DNA of 64,000 nucleotides from Nocardia panacis (lineage in GTDB: Bacteria > Actinomycetota > Actinomycetes > Mycobacteriales > Mycobacteriaceae), in contig NZ_QZFU01000016.1 in NCBI RefSeq assembly GCF_003598715.1, forward strand, positions 496,001 to 560,000, given 5' to 3'. How positions within the stretch are numbered: the stretch's first letter is position 1; each line of letters starts with the position of its first letter. Made by a program: the position numbers and the translations under genes. The notes under the pieces were generated by a model. That model had not been told where the DNA came from and searched no databases. It was given only the letters and a program-made list of their open reading frames with translations. Shown one piece after another: positions 9,839 to 24,886 of this stretch.

Positions 9839-11550
9839 GCCAGCAGCTCCCTCGGAATGTCGAGGTGGCGGGACCGCAGCCATTCGCCGAGTCCCTTCGC
9901 CTGTGGATCGAATCGGGCCTGGTAGGCCACGCCCTTGCCGAGCAGGTCCTCGACAATGAAATTCACCGCGCGCAGATTCGGCAGCACGTGGCGGGTGACG
10001 GTGAGCGAATCCGTCTCGGGCAGCAACTGTTTGAGCCGGGTGACGGTGAGCGTGTCGACCAGCCAGCGCCACTGCGCCTCCTCGCGCACCCACACGCCGA
10101 TATTGGCATTGCCGCCCTTGTCGCCGCTGCGGGCCATGGCGATCGCGCCCAGCGGGGCGCGGCGGGTCGCGCCGTGCGGCCAGGGTTGCGGCAGTTCGGG
10201 TTCGGGCACCTCGACCAGTTCCCTGGTCTGCGCCGCCGGGTCGATATCGACCCGCGTGCCGTCCGGGAGCACCGCGATATGCGGCACCTGCGTCGCCTCG
10301 ACATAGCCGGGCGTATAGACGCCGTAGGGCGATCCGTTGCCGGGCAGGGTGGTGAAGCTGCATCCGGGATAGCTCGCCAACGCCAATTCGACCGCGACAT
10401 TGGCGAAGGCGCGTCCCACCTTGTTCGGGTCCGGATCGCGCACCACACAGCGCAGCAGCGCGCTGGCCTGCTCCTCGGTCGCGGCATCGGGCCGGTCCAG
10501 GCGGGCCAGGGTCCAACTCAGCTCGGCCGGACGCACCGGCAGCCAGGCCTCCAATTGCCGCTGTGCCAGTTCGGCTTTCGCCTCGATATCGAGTCCGGTG
10601 AGGATGAACTCCATCTCGTTGCGGAAGCCGCCGAGGGTATTGAGCGAAACCTTGAGGGTGGGCGGGGGCGCCTCGCCGGTGACCGCGTCGATGCGCACCC
10701 GATCGGCGCCCGCCGCGGACAGGCGGATGCTGTCCAGGCGGGCCGTCACGTCGGGACCGGCGTAGCGCGCGCCCTGGATCTCGTACATCAACTGCGCCGC
10801 GACGGTATCCACCGTCACCGCGCCGCCGGTGCCCGCGTGCTTGGTGATGACACTGCTGCCGTCGCGACGGATCTCGGCGATCGGGAAACCGGGGCGGCCG
10901 AGGTCGGCCAGTTCGGTGAAGAAGGCGAAATTGCCGCCGGTGGCCTGGGTTCCGCATTCGACCACGTGGCCCGCCACCACCGCGCCCGCGAGCGCGTCGT
11001 AATCGGTGCGGCCCCAACCGAAGTGGGCCGCCGCCGGGCCGAGGACCACGGAGGCGTCGGTGATCCGGCCGGTCACCACGATATCCGCGCCCGCGTTCAG
11101 ACAGGCCACGATGCCCCACGCGCCGAGATAGGCATTGGCGGTCAGCGGTGCGCCGAGGCCCAATTCGGCCGCGCGGCCGGTCAGGTCGTCGCCTTCGACG
11201 TGGGCGATCTTGGCGTCGAGTCCGAGACCGGCGGCAACCTTGCGCAGTTGTTCGGCCAGTCCGGCGGGATTGAGTCCGCCCGCGTTGGCGACAATGCGCA
11301 CGCCGCGTTCGAGCGCCAGCCCGAGGCAGTCCTCGATCTGGCGCACAAAGGTTTTCGCGTAGCCCAGGTTCGCGTCCTTCATTCGGTCGCGACCCAGGAT
11401 CAGCATGGTCAACTCGGCGAGATAGTCGCCGGTGAGCACATCGAGGCGCCCGCCTTCCAACATCTCGCGCATGGCGGCGAATCGGTCGCCGTAGAAGCCG
11501 GAACAGTTGCCGATTCGGATCAGATCCGGATCGGCGGTCAGCGCACTCAT
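9835..11550 (-). CDS. AtuA-family (DUF1446) protein, first gene of the catabolic operon
   Basis: A 571-aa protein of the acyclic terpene utilization AtuA family. The start ATG at 11550 has a strong AGGAGG ten bases upstream. Features include the N-terminal IGNCSGFYGDR, a Gly/Asn-rich NAGGLNPAGLAEQLR segment, GRITDASVVLGPAA, and a C-terminal domain with MARSGDKGGNANIGV that is typical of the family. In Pseudomonas this protein is encoded with geranyl-CoA carboxylase and citronellyl-CoA dehydrogenase genes; its exact chemistry is, as far as I know, unresolved. Its presence, and the absence of an HMG-CoA lyase gene, argue for an Atu-like rather than a leucine (Liu) operon. Confidence 0.85.
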   Translation of the reverse strand: MSALTADPDLIRIGNCSGFYGDRFAAMREMLEGGRLDVLTGDYLAELTMLILGRDRMKDANLGYAKTFVRQIEDCLGLALERGVRIVANAGGLNPAGLAEQLRKVAAGLGLDAKIAHVEGDDLTGRAAELGLGAPLTANAYLGAWGIVACLNAGADIVVTGRITDASVVLGPAAAHFGWGRTDYDALAGAVVAGHVVECGTQATGGNFAFFTELADLGRPGFPIAEIRRDGSSVITKHAGTGGAVTVDTVAAQLMYEIQGARYAGPDVTARLDSIRLSAAGADRVRIDAVTGEAPPPTLKVSLNTLGGFRNEMEFILTGLDIEAKAELAQRQLEAWLPVRPAELSWTLARLDRPDAATEEQASALLRCVVRDPDPNKVGRAFANVAVELALASYPGCSFTTLPGNGSPYGVYTPGYVEATQVPHIAVLPDGTRVDIDPAAQTRELVEVPEPELPQPWPHGATRRAPLGAIAMARSGDKGGNANIGVWVREEAQWRWLVDTLTVTRLKQLLPETDSLTVTRHVLPNLRAVNFIVEDLLGKGVAYQARFDPQAKGLGEWLRSRHLDIPRELLA

Positions 11551-11648
11551 CAGGGATTTGCCTCCTGTACGGAGCCGGGGGCGACCACTGCCGCCCCCGG
11601 TGCGGTCCACGTTCCGGAGTCCAGCATCACATCCGACTTCCAAAAAAG

Positions 11649-11664
11649 CAAGCACGCGTGCTTG
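11649..11664. promoter_or_regulatory. Perfect 16-bp palindrome, probable TetR operator
   Basis: CAAGCACGCGTGCTTG reads identically on both strands and lies 99 bp upstream of the AtuA-family start, in an A/T-richer patch with an A-run on one side and TTAATT on the other. Its size and position fit an operator for the TetR gene closing this operon. It also lies upstream of the divergent small gene at 11725, so it could act on both. Confidence 0.6.
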
Positions 11665-11724
11665 TTAATTCGCGCCTTGCGATCCGCGCGGGGGAGCCAC
11701 CTTGCAGGATGACAAAATCGAGGG

Positions 11725-11874
11725 GTGAACGCAGCGGTTATCGTCCTGTTCGCCCTCGCCGGATTCCTCCTCGGCGGGGCCTATACGACATGGAAGACCT
11801 CGCGCAGGCTGTCGATCTCGCTCGGCGTGTGCGCGGTCCTCGCCGCGGTCGGCGCGGTGCTCTGGATGCGGTAA
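11725..11874 (+). CDS. Small membrane protein, 49 aa
   Basis: A GTG-started 50-codon frame. Two hydrophobic segments (residues about 3-20 and 30-47) flank a short polar turn with TWKTSRR, so both ends probably face the same side of the membrane. An AGGG lies just before the GTG, close for a Shine-Dalgarno. The stop at 11872-11874 touches the end of the convergent cyclase gene. Small two-helix proteins of this kind are common in actinobacteria; no function is known to me. The conserved-looking hydrophobic pattern and tight fit between neighbours favour a real gene. Confidence 0.55.
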   Translation: MNAAVIVLFALAGFLLGGAYTTWKTSRRLSISLGVCAVLAAVGAVLWMR

Positions 11875-12825
11875 CTACGCTCCGGACAACCGGAAGATCC
11901 GCAGGTCCTCGGGCACCCCGCTCAGCGGCGCGGCGAAGAAGCTGCGCCGATACGGTTTGGCCACCAGGCCCAGTTCGGCCAGGGTCGGCTCGTCCAGCCC
12001 GTCGAGGGTGGCCTCGGAGAGCATGGTGTTGCCATTGCCGCCCGCCTCCATCACCCGCGCCGCGATCGTGACATCCACCCCGAGCCAGTCCCCGCCGATC
12101 TCGCGCGGCGACCCGGTGTGCAGACCGATCCGCATGCGCGGCCGGTAGCCGTTCACCTCCACCTCACCGAGGGCCGCTTTGGCCGCGATGGCCGCGCGAA
12201 CCGCCGGGTCCGCCGACGGGAATACGGCCATCACGCCGTCGCCCATCCGCTTGACGACCTGCCCGCCGCGTTCGGCGATCGGCGGTTCGATGGCCTTGGC
12301 CACCCGCCGCAGCAGATCCAGGGTGGCCTCATCGCCTGCCGAGAGCGACCAGCGAGAAAAGGCCACCAGGTCGGTGAACATGACAGTTACCTCTTGGCTA
12401 CCTTTGCCGCGCCCCATTCGCTCGAGCATCGCCTGCCACACCTGCAGTGCGCCGAAACCGATCTCGCGCGCCGCGCTCGGGGTGTCGCCGACCAGTTTGT
12501 CCGCCGCGCGGGCCACCGCGCGGGCGCCGCCGGGGCCGGTGACCGACAGCGGATCGCCGAAGGCCGGATCGCCCGGCAGCAGTTCGCGCCCGCGCCGCAG
12601 CACGCCGATCAGGTCCCGCTGATTCATCAGGGTCGACAGCGGACGCGAACGGCGCGCGGCCCGGCGCTCGACCTCTTCCAAGGGGATGACGACCTCCGGC
12701 TGCTCGTCGCCCGGTATCGCCCCGGATTCTGCACCGCCGGAAGGTGTTCGACTCACGGGTGAAGGGTATCGCAGCCGCTCGCGGGTCGGTTCGTCGCTGA
12801 TGATCGCCACCGTCGTACCTCTCAT
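11875..12825 (-). CDS. Class III adenylate/guanylate cyclase, cytosolic
   Basis: A 316-aa protein if started at ATG 12825; a GTG at 12810 has a better-spaced GAGG and may be the true start. The C-terminal catalytic domain shows both metal-binding aspartates (VMFTDLVAFSRW and KRMGDGVMAVF), the likely substrate lysine in VVKRMGD, and the transition-state arginine in TIAARV. The position usually held by asparagine five residues before that arginine's motif end (V-N-x-A-A-R) is threonine here (V-T-I-A-A-R), which could lower or alter activity. The N-terminal 130 residues are helical, have no membrane span, and resemble the regulatory part of mycobacterial soluble cyclases. It should make cAMP or cGMP from the triphosphate. 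Confidence 0.87.
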   Translation of the reverse strand: MRGTTVAIISDEPTRERLRYPSPVSRTPSGGAESGAIPGDEQPEVVIPLEEVERRAARRSRPLSTLMNQRDLIGVLRRGRELLPGDPAFGDPLSVTGPGGARAVARAADKLVGDTPSAAREIGFGALQVWQAMLERMGRGKGSQEVTVMFTDLVAFSRWSLSAGDEATLDLLRRVAKAIEPPIAERGGQVVKRMGDGVMAVFPSADPAVRAAIAAKAALGEVEVNGYRPRMRIGLHTGSPREIGGDWLGVDVTIAARVMEAGGNGNTMLSEATLDGLDEPTLAELGLVAKPYRRSFFAAPLSGVPEDLRIFRLSGA

Positions 12826-12970
12826 CGGACGGAGCGGGCACGCCATTGGGTCCGCCGATGGGTAACGCTTTGGTTGCTGAGCCGATGCTAGCGGCGGCCG
12901 CAGCCCCGATGCTGCGATCCGCGTCACATCGCACCCGATGTTTACGCAACGCTACCGTTTGGAAACACCA

Positions 12971-13005
12971 GCGGCCCGGTGTGAAGGGGAATCACACCGG
13001 GCCGC
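12971..13005 (-). terminator. Strong hairpin downstream of the ABC transporter genes
   Basis: A 14-bp perfect stem (GCGGCCCGGTGTGA pairing with its complement) encloses a 7-base AGGGGAA loop (+ strand). It lies 112 bp past the permease stop on the minus strand. No T-run follows, as is usual for actinobacterial terminators. The flanking 12826-13116 contains no other gene I can support. Confidence 0.55.
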
Positions 13006-13116
13006 CGGCCGCACCGCCGCCGGGCAGTGGCGGGCGGTGGTCGGATACGCGGCCTCCCGACAAGGCAGGCGTATCCACAACCCGAGTGGCGAGGGAGGGC
13101 AACTCGGGCCGTCTAA

Positions 13117-13920
13117 TCAGGCGTCGCGCTTATTCACCACCACCAGCGCCGCGCCGAAGACAATGGCCACGAAGGCCGCGAAATAGATCAGGCTGACCCA
13201 GGGTCCCCAGTGCCAGTAGCTCGAATCGGCCGCCGTGCCCAGGAATCGGTCCGCGTTCTTGAAGGGCAGGAACACCTCGATGTTCTTGCCGTACTTGCCG
13301 AAGGCACCGACGATCGGCTCCACCAGCACCGGCCACACGATCAGCAGACTGATCGCGCCCGCCGACTGCCGCAGCAGCGCACCGACACCCACCGCGAGGA
13401 AGACCGTGAGCGCCACGAAGATCGGCACCGCGTAGAACACGCGCAGACTGCCGTTCGACAGGCTCAGCGTCTGGCCGACCACGTCATTGGTGACGCCCTT
13501 CAGGATGAAGAATCCGAGGAAGGTGAGCACCGCCGAGAGCAGCGCGCCGCCCACCGCGATCATGGCCGCCTTGGTGGTGAGCACCAGGCTGCGATTCGGC
13601 ATGGCCAGGAAGGTGGATTTGATGGTGCCGAAACGGTATTCGTTCGTCACCGCCAGGGTGGCCAGGATCATGATCAGGATGTAGCCGAAGCCGGGAATGA
13701 TCGGCGCGGCGCCCATGATGCCCAATCCGGCCAGGGCGTTGTCCGCGTTCGGCGGCGGTGCGCCGAGATCGGGCCTGCTCTCCCAGGTGCTGTGCGCGAC
13801 ATTGAGCAGCAGGCCGAACAGCGCCGTGATGCCCAGGGCGAAAACAACTGTCAGCACCGCACACCACAGGGGCGAGCGAGTCGAGGTGAGCTTGATGCGC
13901 TCCGCAGCCAATACGCCCAT
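13117..13920 (-). CDS. ABC-2 type transporter permease
   Basis: A 267-aa integral membrane protein with about six hydrophobic segments (for example LWCAVLTVVFALGITALFGLLL near residue 20 and IYFAAFVAIVFGAALVVV near the C-terminus). The large extracytoplasmic loop after the first helix is typical of bacitracin/multidrug-type ABC-2 permeases. Its start codon shares one base with the stop of the ATPase gene (TGATG), so the two are translationally coupled and form one exporter. Substrate is unknown; an antibiotic, peptide or lipid would all fit the family. Confidence 0.85.
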   Translation of the reverse strand: MGVLAAERIKLTSTRSPLWCAVLTVVFALGITALFGLLLNVAHSTWESRPDLGAPPPNADNALAGLGIMGAAPIIPGFGYILIMILATLAVTNEYRFGTIKSTFLAMPNRSLVLTTKAAMIAVGGALLSAVLTFLGFFILKGVTNDVVGQTLSLSNGSLRVFYAVPIFVALTVFLAVGVGALLRQSAGAISLLIVWPVLVEPIVGAFGKYGKNIEVFLPFKNADRFLGTAADSSYWHWGPWVSLIYFAAFVAIVFGAALVVVNKRDA

Positions 13921-14864
13921 CAGAGTGCGCCTCCCATCACCAGATCCGCGCCTTCGCCGTGGTATTGCACCGCGCCGCCGGTCATCCGCATGAACGCCTC
14001 CTCGAGGGAGGCGCGCTGCGGCGCGAGCTCGAACAGCGTGATGTCATTGGCGCCCGCCAACTTTCCGACCGCGTCGCTGGTGGTCGCGGCGACCACCAGG
14101 GCCGGACCGTCCTGGCCCGCACCGTCCTCGCGGACTGTCATCCCATTGGAGGTGAGCAGGCTGCGCAACTGATCCAACTGTGGACTGCGCACGCGCACCG
14201 AGGATTCCGAGGCGCGCTCGACGAACTCCTGTGTGGTGGAATCGGAGATCAACTGACCCCGGCCGATGACGACGAGATGTTCGGCGGTGAGCGCCATCTC
14301 GGAGAGCAGGTGACTGGAGACCAGCACCGTGCGCCCCTCGGCGGCCAACCGCTGCATGAACCGGCGGATCCACAGGATGCCCTCGGGATCCAGACCGTTG
14401 ACCGGCTCGTCGAACAGCAGCACGTGCGGATCGCCGAGCAGCGCGCCCGCCAACCCGAGCCGCTGCGACATGCCCAGGGAGAAGCCGCCCGCCGGTTTGC
14501 CCGCCACCTCGGACAGGCCGACCAACCGCAGCACCTCCTCCACCCGCGACATGGCGAGGTCATTGGAGGCGGCCAGCCATTGCAGATGCGCGCGGGCCGA
14601 CCTATTGGGATGCACCCATTTGGCGTCGAGCAGCGCACCGACGGTGCGCAGCGGATGGGTCAGCTCGTGGTAGGGCTTGCCATCGATGAGGGCGGTGCCA
14701 CCGGTGGGGCGATCCAATCCCAGGATCATCCGCATCGTGGTCGACTTGCCCGCGCCGTTCGGACCGAGGAAGCCCGTCACCTGTCCGGGATGGACGGTGA
14801 AGGACAGATCCTGAACCGCGACGGTCTGGCCATAGTGTTTGGTCAGTCCCCTCAGCTCGATCAT
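13920..14864 (-). CDS. ABC transporter ATP-binding protein
   Basis: A 314-aa ATPase starting at ATG 14864 (MIELRGLTKHYG); another in-frame ATG lies 12 bp upstream. Walker A is GPNGAGKST, the signature is degenerate (GGFSLGMSQRLGLA), Walker B is HVLLFDEP with NGLDPEG after it, and the switch histidine is in SSHLLSEM. The C-terminal extension of about 90 residues is typical of the BcrA/DrrA-like exporters. It powers the permease encoded immediately downstream. A palindrome 60 bp upstream may be its control site. Confidence 0.9.
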   Translation of the reverse strand: MIELRGLTKHYGQTVAVQDLSFTVHPGQVTGFLGPNGAGKSTTMRMILGLDRPTGGTALIDGKPYHELTHPLRTVGALLDAKWVHPNRSARAHLQWLAASNDLAMSRVEEVLRLVGLSEVAGKPAGGFSLGMSQRLGLAGALLGDPHVLLFDEPVNGLDPEGILWIRRFMQRLAAEGRTVLVSSHLLSEMALTAEHLVVIGRGQLISDSTTQEFVERASESSVRVRSPQLDQLRSLLTSNGMTVREDGAGQDGPALVVAATTSDAVGKLAGANDITLFELAPQRASLEEAFMRMTGGAVQYHGEGADLVMGGAL

Positions 14865-14922
14865 GCGGTCCAGCATTCCGCATATTCGGCGGCCGCGCGT
14901 CAATAGAAGGTGCCGAATTCGA

Positions 14923-14938
14923 TCATCCTCGAGGATGA
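14923..14938. promoter_or_regulatory. Perfect 16-bp palindrome upstream of the ABC transporter
   Basis: TCATCCTCGAGGATGA is fully self-complementary and sits 58 bp before the ATPase start, in the promoter position for the minus-strand pair. No regulator gene is adjacent, so the binding protein would be encoded elsewhere. Confidence 0.45.
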
Positions 14939-15026
14939 CTCGGACCCCTACCGCACCCCTGCCCCGGTAAACGGGGGTGAATCGGACATCGCGCCAGGTT
15001 CCCGGCCGTTGAGCTCGCGGGGAAAC

Positions 15027-15983
<957 letters not shown>

Positions 15984-15987
<4 letters not shown>

Positions 15988-17054
15988 CGAACTCCTCCTG
16001 CGAGTGACGAAAAACGCTGCGGGGCGGCCGATGCCACCTCCGCGAGACCGGCGCCGCCGAGTTCGGCGCAGACCGCGTCGGCGGTCAGTGCGACGGCGAG
16101 CATGCCATTGCGCCCATGACCGGTGGCCGCGACCACCCGGTCGGACAGGCGGCCGAGCAGCGGCAGATTGTCCGGGCTGCCCGGACGCAGACCCGCACTC
16201 GCCTCGGCCAGTTCGTAGTCGCCGATACCGGGCAGGACGGCCTCGGCGTCGGCGATCAGATCGCGCACACCGGCCACGGTGACCTCGGTGTCGCCTGCCT
16301 CGTATTGTGTCGCGCCGATGACCAGGCCGTCCGCGCGCGGCACCATATAGACGGGGCGGCCGTGCACCCTGGCCCTAATCACCCGCTGCGGCGGCGGCGC
16401 GACACCCGGCCTGCGGCGCAGGCGCAGGATCTCGCCCTTCACCGGGCGCACCGGCAGTTCGGGCCAGAGCCGGGCCGAGGCCGATCCGGCGGCCAAGACG
16501 ATCTGATCGTGCGGCAGGTCGGCCAGGTCGGTGACGGTCTCGGCGCGCGACTCGACTCCCGCATCGGCGCAGGCGCGACGCAGTGCGCCTACCAGGCGGC
16601 GATTGTCGATGGCGGGTTCGGCGGGGGCCAGCAGGCCGGCTCGGACGGTGCGCGCGAGGGCCGGTTCCAGCGCGCGCACGGCGGACCGGTCCAGCAGGCG
16701 CAGGTCGTGACCGCGACCGCCCACCCAATCCGCGACGGTGCGCAGGTCGGCGGCGTCGGCGGCATCCAGCGCGACGGTGAGCGTCGAATCGGCCACGAAG
16801 ACATCGATCCCGGTGACCCGCTCGAGCCGCGCCGCGAACTCCGGCCAGTGCGCCAAAGCGGCGGCGCCGAAATCGAGGACTCGATCCTCGCCCGGCCAGC
16901 CCTCCGACAGCGGGGCCAGCATGCCGCCCGCGACCCACGAGGCGCCGGTGCCGGGGGCGGGATCGAACAGCGTCACCGACCATCCCGCTGCGGCGGCCCG
17001 CCAGGCCGCGCCCAGACCGATGGCACCGCCGCCGACGACGGCCACTGTCCGCAT
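15984..17054 (-). CDS. thiO: Glycine oxidase ThiO
   Basis: A 356-aa FAD-dependent oxidase that converts glycine to the iminoglycine (dehydroglycine) used by ThiG. The start ATG at 17054 follows an AGAGGTGAGG region. The dinucleotide-binding motif [13 protein letters not shown] is at residues about 5-17, and the C-terminal FAD segment [16 protein letters not shown] is present. An active-site-region arginine sits in [17 protein letters not shown]. It is the first gene of thiOSG and is divergent from thiE, from which it is separated by 121 bp with no recognisable TPP element. Confidence 0.94.
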
Positions 17055-17175
17055 GCGCCTCACCTCTACCACTCGATGCGCGACCGGCGGACCGACCGAT
17101 GATCCGCGAGGGGGCATGTCGGGTCCGCCCGCCGCTCGTTCGCATCCCAACGTTAGCGCGGCTACGGTCGAGCAC

Positions 17176-17871
17176 GTGCAACCGTCCCATTCCCACCGCG
17201 GCGCCACGCCCGGACAGCGCCTGACCTCGGCGCGGCTGTATCTGTGCACCGACGCCCGGCGCGAGCGGGGCGACCTGGCCCAGTTCGCCGAGGCGGCGCT
17301 CGCGGGCGGGGTGGACATCATCCAACTGCGCGACAAGGGTTCGCCGGGCGAGGCCCGCTTCGGCCCGCTCGAGGCGGGCGCGGAACTGGACGCGCTGGCC
17401 GTGCTGAAAGCGGCCACCCACCGGCACGGCGCGTTGCTCGCGGTGAACGATCGGGCCGATATCGCGCACGCCGCCGGAGCGGATGTGCTGCACCTCGGTC
17501 AAGGGGATCTGCCGCCCCGGCACGCCAGGCGGATCGTCGGGCCGGAGGTGGTCATCGGTCGGTCCTCCCACGATCGCGATCAGGCCGAGCTCGCCGCCGT
17601 CGACCCGGACATCGACTACTTCTGCACCGGCCCGGTCTGGGACACGCCCACCAAACCCGCCCGCGCGCCCGCAGGGTTGGACCTGGTCCGCGCCACCGCC
17701 GACGCGCGTCCGACCCGCCCCTGGTTCGCCATCGGCGGTATCGACGGGGAGCGCCTGCCCGAGGTGCTGGCCGCGGGCGCGACTCGAATCGTGGTCGTGC
17801 GGGCCATCACTCGGGCCGAGGATCCCGAAGCCGCCGCCCGCGCACTGAGATCCGCGCTCCCAACCGACTGA
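17176..17871 (+). CDS. thiE: Thiamine-phosphate synthase ThiE
   Basis: A 231-aa TIM-barrel enzyme that joins the thiazole phosphate and pyrimidine pyrophosphate to make thiamine phosphate. A GTG start at 17176 gives VQPSHSHRG then the barrel. Motifs visible: [41 protein letters not shown] and [15 protein letters not shown], all typical pyrophosphate and Mg2+ contact segments. It is transcribed away from thiO and its stop lies 1 bp from the end of the convergent Nudix gene. This is the same local arrangement I remember from M. tuberculosis Rv0413-Rv0417. Confidence 0.95.
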   Translation: MQPSHSHRGATPGQRLTSARLYLCTDARRERGDLAQFAEAALAGGVDIIQLRDKGSPGEARFGPLEAGAELDALAVLKAATHRHGALLAVNDRADIAHAAGADVLHLGQGDLPPRHARRIVGPEVVIGRSSHDRDQAELAAVDPDIDYFCTGPVWDTPTKPARAPAGLDLVRATADARPTRPWFAIGGIDGERLPEVLAAGATRIVVVRAITRAEDPEAAARALRSALPTD

Positions 17872-17872
17872 T

Positions 17873-18535
17873 TCAGGAGAGCAACTGCGCCCTGGTCACC
17901 GCCAAACCACCGGATTCGACGGCGGCGGAATCGGATTCGAGCAGGTGCGCGTAGTCGCCCGGTCCGCGCAGGTCGGTGTGCAGCCAGAGGAAACCGCGGT
18001 CGGCGAGATCGACGGTGCGCGGCAGCAGCCGCGCCAACCTGGCGGAATCGGCCAGTTCGACCAGCGACAGCCGGGCGGGAGCGGCGCGCAACCCTGGCCA
18101 CGCCGCCGCGAAACCGGGATGCAGCGGCCGGGATTCGACCTCGTCCTCCGGAATCCACGCCAGTGCGGTGGATTCCAGATTATGCGTGGTGGGCAGGGGG
18201 CGTTCGGCGTCGGCGATCACCGTCGTATAGGTCCAGCCGCTCGGCGCGGACGCGGTGACCCGCTCACCACGCACGGTGATCGCGTCGGGCTTGATCCCCG
18301 TTTCCTCCCATGCCTCGCGCACGGCCGCCAGCACCGCGCTCTCGTCGCTGTCGCGCGCACCGCCGGGCAGCGCCCAGGTATCGCCCTGATGGCTCCACGG
18401 CGCGCGATGCTGCAAGAGCACCGCCGAACCACCCCGTGCCAAGGGGGCGCGCAGCAGCAGACCGGCCGCGCCGAAGCGGCCCCAATGCCGCACTCCGTTC
18501 GCGCCCAGCGCCCAGCCGTCTCCGTCACCACGCAT
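17873..18535 (-). CDS. Nudix hydrolase (MutT3-like)
   Basis: A 220-aa protein started at ATG 18535. The Nudix box is complete: GARDSDESAVLAAVREAWEE with TG following, matching G-x5-E-x7-R-E-x2-E-E-x-G. Such enzymes hydrolyse nucleoside diphosphates linked to another group; MutT3 of mycobacteria is reported to act on oxidised nucleotides. The C-terminal 80 residues extend beyond a minimal Nudix domain and include HPGFAAAWPGLRA. It is divergent from glnX, as in M. tuberculosis, where the homologue sits at the same place. Confidence 0.88.
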   Translation of the reverse strand: MRGDGDGWALGANGVRHWGRFGAAGLLLRAPLARGGSAVLLQHRAPWSHQGDTWALPGGARDSDESAVLAAVREAWEETGIKPDAITVRGERVTASAPSGWTYTTVIADAERPLPTTHNLESTALAWIPEDEVESRPLHPGFAAAWPGLRAAPARLSLVELADSARLARLLPRTVDLADRGFLWLHTDLRGPGDYAHLLESDSAAVESGGLAVTRAQLLS

Positions 18536-18721
18536 CACATCCACCTCACCAGCCGCTGCGGCAGCGAGCACCGGGGGGCGTTTTCCACCGCACGGCGCCC
18601 GCAGAACCACAATAAACTTCCGCAACAACGCAACGGGCGGCCCTCGGGCCGGTACGGTGCGCGAGGGGTCGTCCTCGGCGGTGGGAATGCCGAGGCAGCG
18701 GCTCAGACTGGAGAGGTGGAC

Positions 18722-23327
<4,606 letters not shown>

Positions 23328-23337
23328 TGGCGGGGAT

Positions 23338-23372
23338 GGCCCGGTCGGGAGGGAAGTGCGGCCGACCGGGCC
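23338..23372 (+). terminator. Hairpin terminator after pknG
   Basis: An 11-bp perfect stem, GGCCCGGTCGG with its complement, encloses a 13-base loop and starts 11 bp after the pknG stop. The rest of the 245-bp gap up to ackA holds no gene I can support. Confidence 0.55.
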
Positions 23373-23572
23373 GGAATCGGTCGCGGCACGAGTGGTGACC
23401 GCAATCCCGTCTCCGCCACAGGGTGTCCAATGGGCAGTCGGACACCGCGGGTTGTGGCGAGGGCTATGGGGAGCCCAGTGGCGGAGCATCGGGTTCGACT
23501 ACTGGGCGCACCCCGCGAACCGATTCGGGACCCATCCTCGCGGGACGACAATGAGTATTTCGTGAAGGAGCT

Positions 23573-24781
23573 TCAGTCCTGGATCACCAGCGCCAACGCG
23601 GCCCGCGCGATGGCCAACTCCTCATTGGTCGGAACGACCAGCACCGCGACGGGCGCGTCGTCCGGCGAAATACGCCGTGCGACACGGTCTTTCGCGACAT
23701 TGCGCACCGGATCGACCGCGATGCCGAAGCGTTGCAAACCCGCCAGCGCGTCGGCGCGCACCGCCGGACTGTTCTCGCCGACCCCGGCGGTGAAAGTCAG
23801 GACATCCACACCGCCCAGGTCGATCAGGTATGCCCCGAGATAGTGCCGCAACCGGTGGATGTAGACGTCGTAGGCCAGTCGCGCCGCCGGATCACCCGCA
23901 TCGATCAATTCCTGTAGCGCGCGGAAATCATTGACACCGGAAAGTCCCTTGAGTCCCGAATCCCGGTTCAGCAAGGCGTCGACCGCATCGATATCCAGTC
24001 CGGCCGAACGCATCAGATGCGGAACGATACCCGGATCGAGATCGCCGGAGCGGGTGCCCATCACCAGCCCCTCCAGCGGTGTGAGACCCATACTGGTATC
24101 GATCGGCCGACCACCCCTGATGGCCGAGGCGGACGCGCCATTGCCCAGGTGGAACACGATCTGATTCAACTGCGCCGGTTCGCGTCCGAGGAACTGCGCG
24201 ACCTGCCCGGAGACGTACTCGTGCGAGGTGCCATGGAATCCGTAGCGGCGAATACCGTGCGCGGCAGCGACTTTCGCATCGATGGCGTAGGTCTTGGCGG
24301 CGGCGGGCAGCCCGTGGAAGAAGGCCGTGTCGAATACCGCGACCTGCGGCACCCCCGGCAGCAGCGCCCGCGCGCTGCGAATACCGGCCACATTCGCCGG
24401 ATTGTGCAGCGGCGCCAGCACCGACAGCTCATCGATGGTGGCCAGCACCTCGTCATCGATCAGCGTGGGTCGGTAGAACACCTCGCCGCCGTGCACCACC
24501 CGATGCCCGACCGCACGCAGTCCGGCCCGCGTCAGATCCCGTCCCGTGCGGGCGAACATCTCGAAGACCAGCCGCAATCCGGCGCTGTGATCGGCGATCG
24601 GCTCGCGCTGCTCGATCCGCTGCCCGCCCGTGCGATGTTCGATCCCGCCCTCCGGCTCGCCGATGCGCTCGACGATGCCCGCGGCCACGACCTCGCTCGT
24701 ACGCGGGTGCAGCAGTTGATATTTGATCGAAGACGATCCGGAATTGAGCACCAGCACCGGATCATCGGTCCCGAGGTCCAT
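23573..24781 (-). CDS. ackA: Acetate kinase AckA
   Basis: A 402-aa ASKHA-fold kinase interconverting acetyl phosphate plus ADP with acetate plus ATP. Start ATG at 24781 has AGGAG five bases upstream. Signatures: [15 protein letters not shown] at the N-terminus, GHRVVHGGE with the substrate arginine, [37 protein letters not shown] and [10 protein letters not shown]. It follows pta by 105 bp, the usual order for the acetyl-CoA to acetate pathway. Length is normal for the family. Confidence 0.97.
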   Translation of the reverse strand: MDLGTDDPVLVLNSGSSSIKYQLLHPRTSEVVAAGIVERIGEPEGGIEHRTGGQRIEQREPIADHSAGLRLVFEMFARTGRDLTRAGLRAVGHRVVHGGEVFYRPTLIDDEVLATIDELSVLAPLHNPANVAGIRSARALLPGVPQVAVFDTAFFHGLPAAAKTYAIDAKVAAAHGIRRYGFHGTSHEYVSGQVAQFLGREPAQLNQIVFHLGNGASASAIRGGRPIDTSMGLTPLEGLVMGTRSGDLDPGIVPHLMRSAGLDIDAVDALLNRDSGLKGLSGVNDFRALQELIDAGDPAARLAYDVYIHRLRHYLGAYLIDLGGVDVLTFTAGVGENSPAVRADALAGLQRFGIAVDPVRNVAKDRVARRISPDDAPVAVLVVPTNEELAIARAALALVIQD

Positions 24782-24886
24782 CACGTCTCCTGCCCCGGTC
24801 GCGCGCACCGCGACCCGCACACCTTCCGCAACCGCCCGTGCGGGGCGATTGTTCCGACGAAACCGTGAATGTGCCGCATCGAACAC

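Noticed and set aside
17055..17175. TPP riboswitch between thiO and thiE
   Set aside because: I looked for the CTGAGA and ACC-CTGA-type TPP motifs on both strands; none is present in this 121-bp gap.
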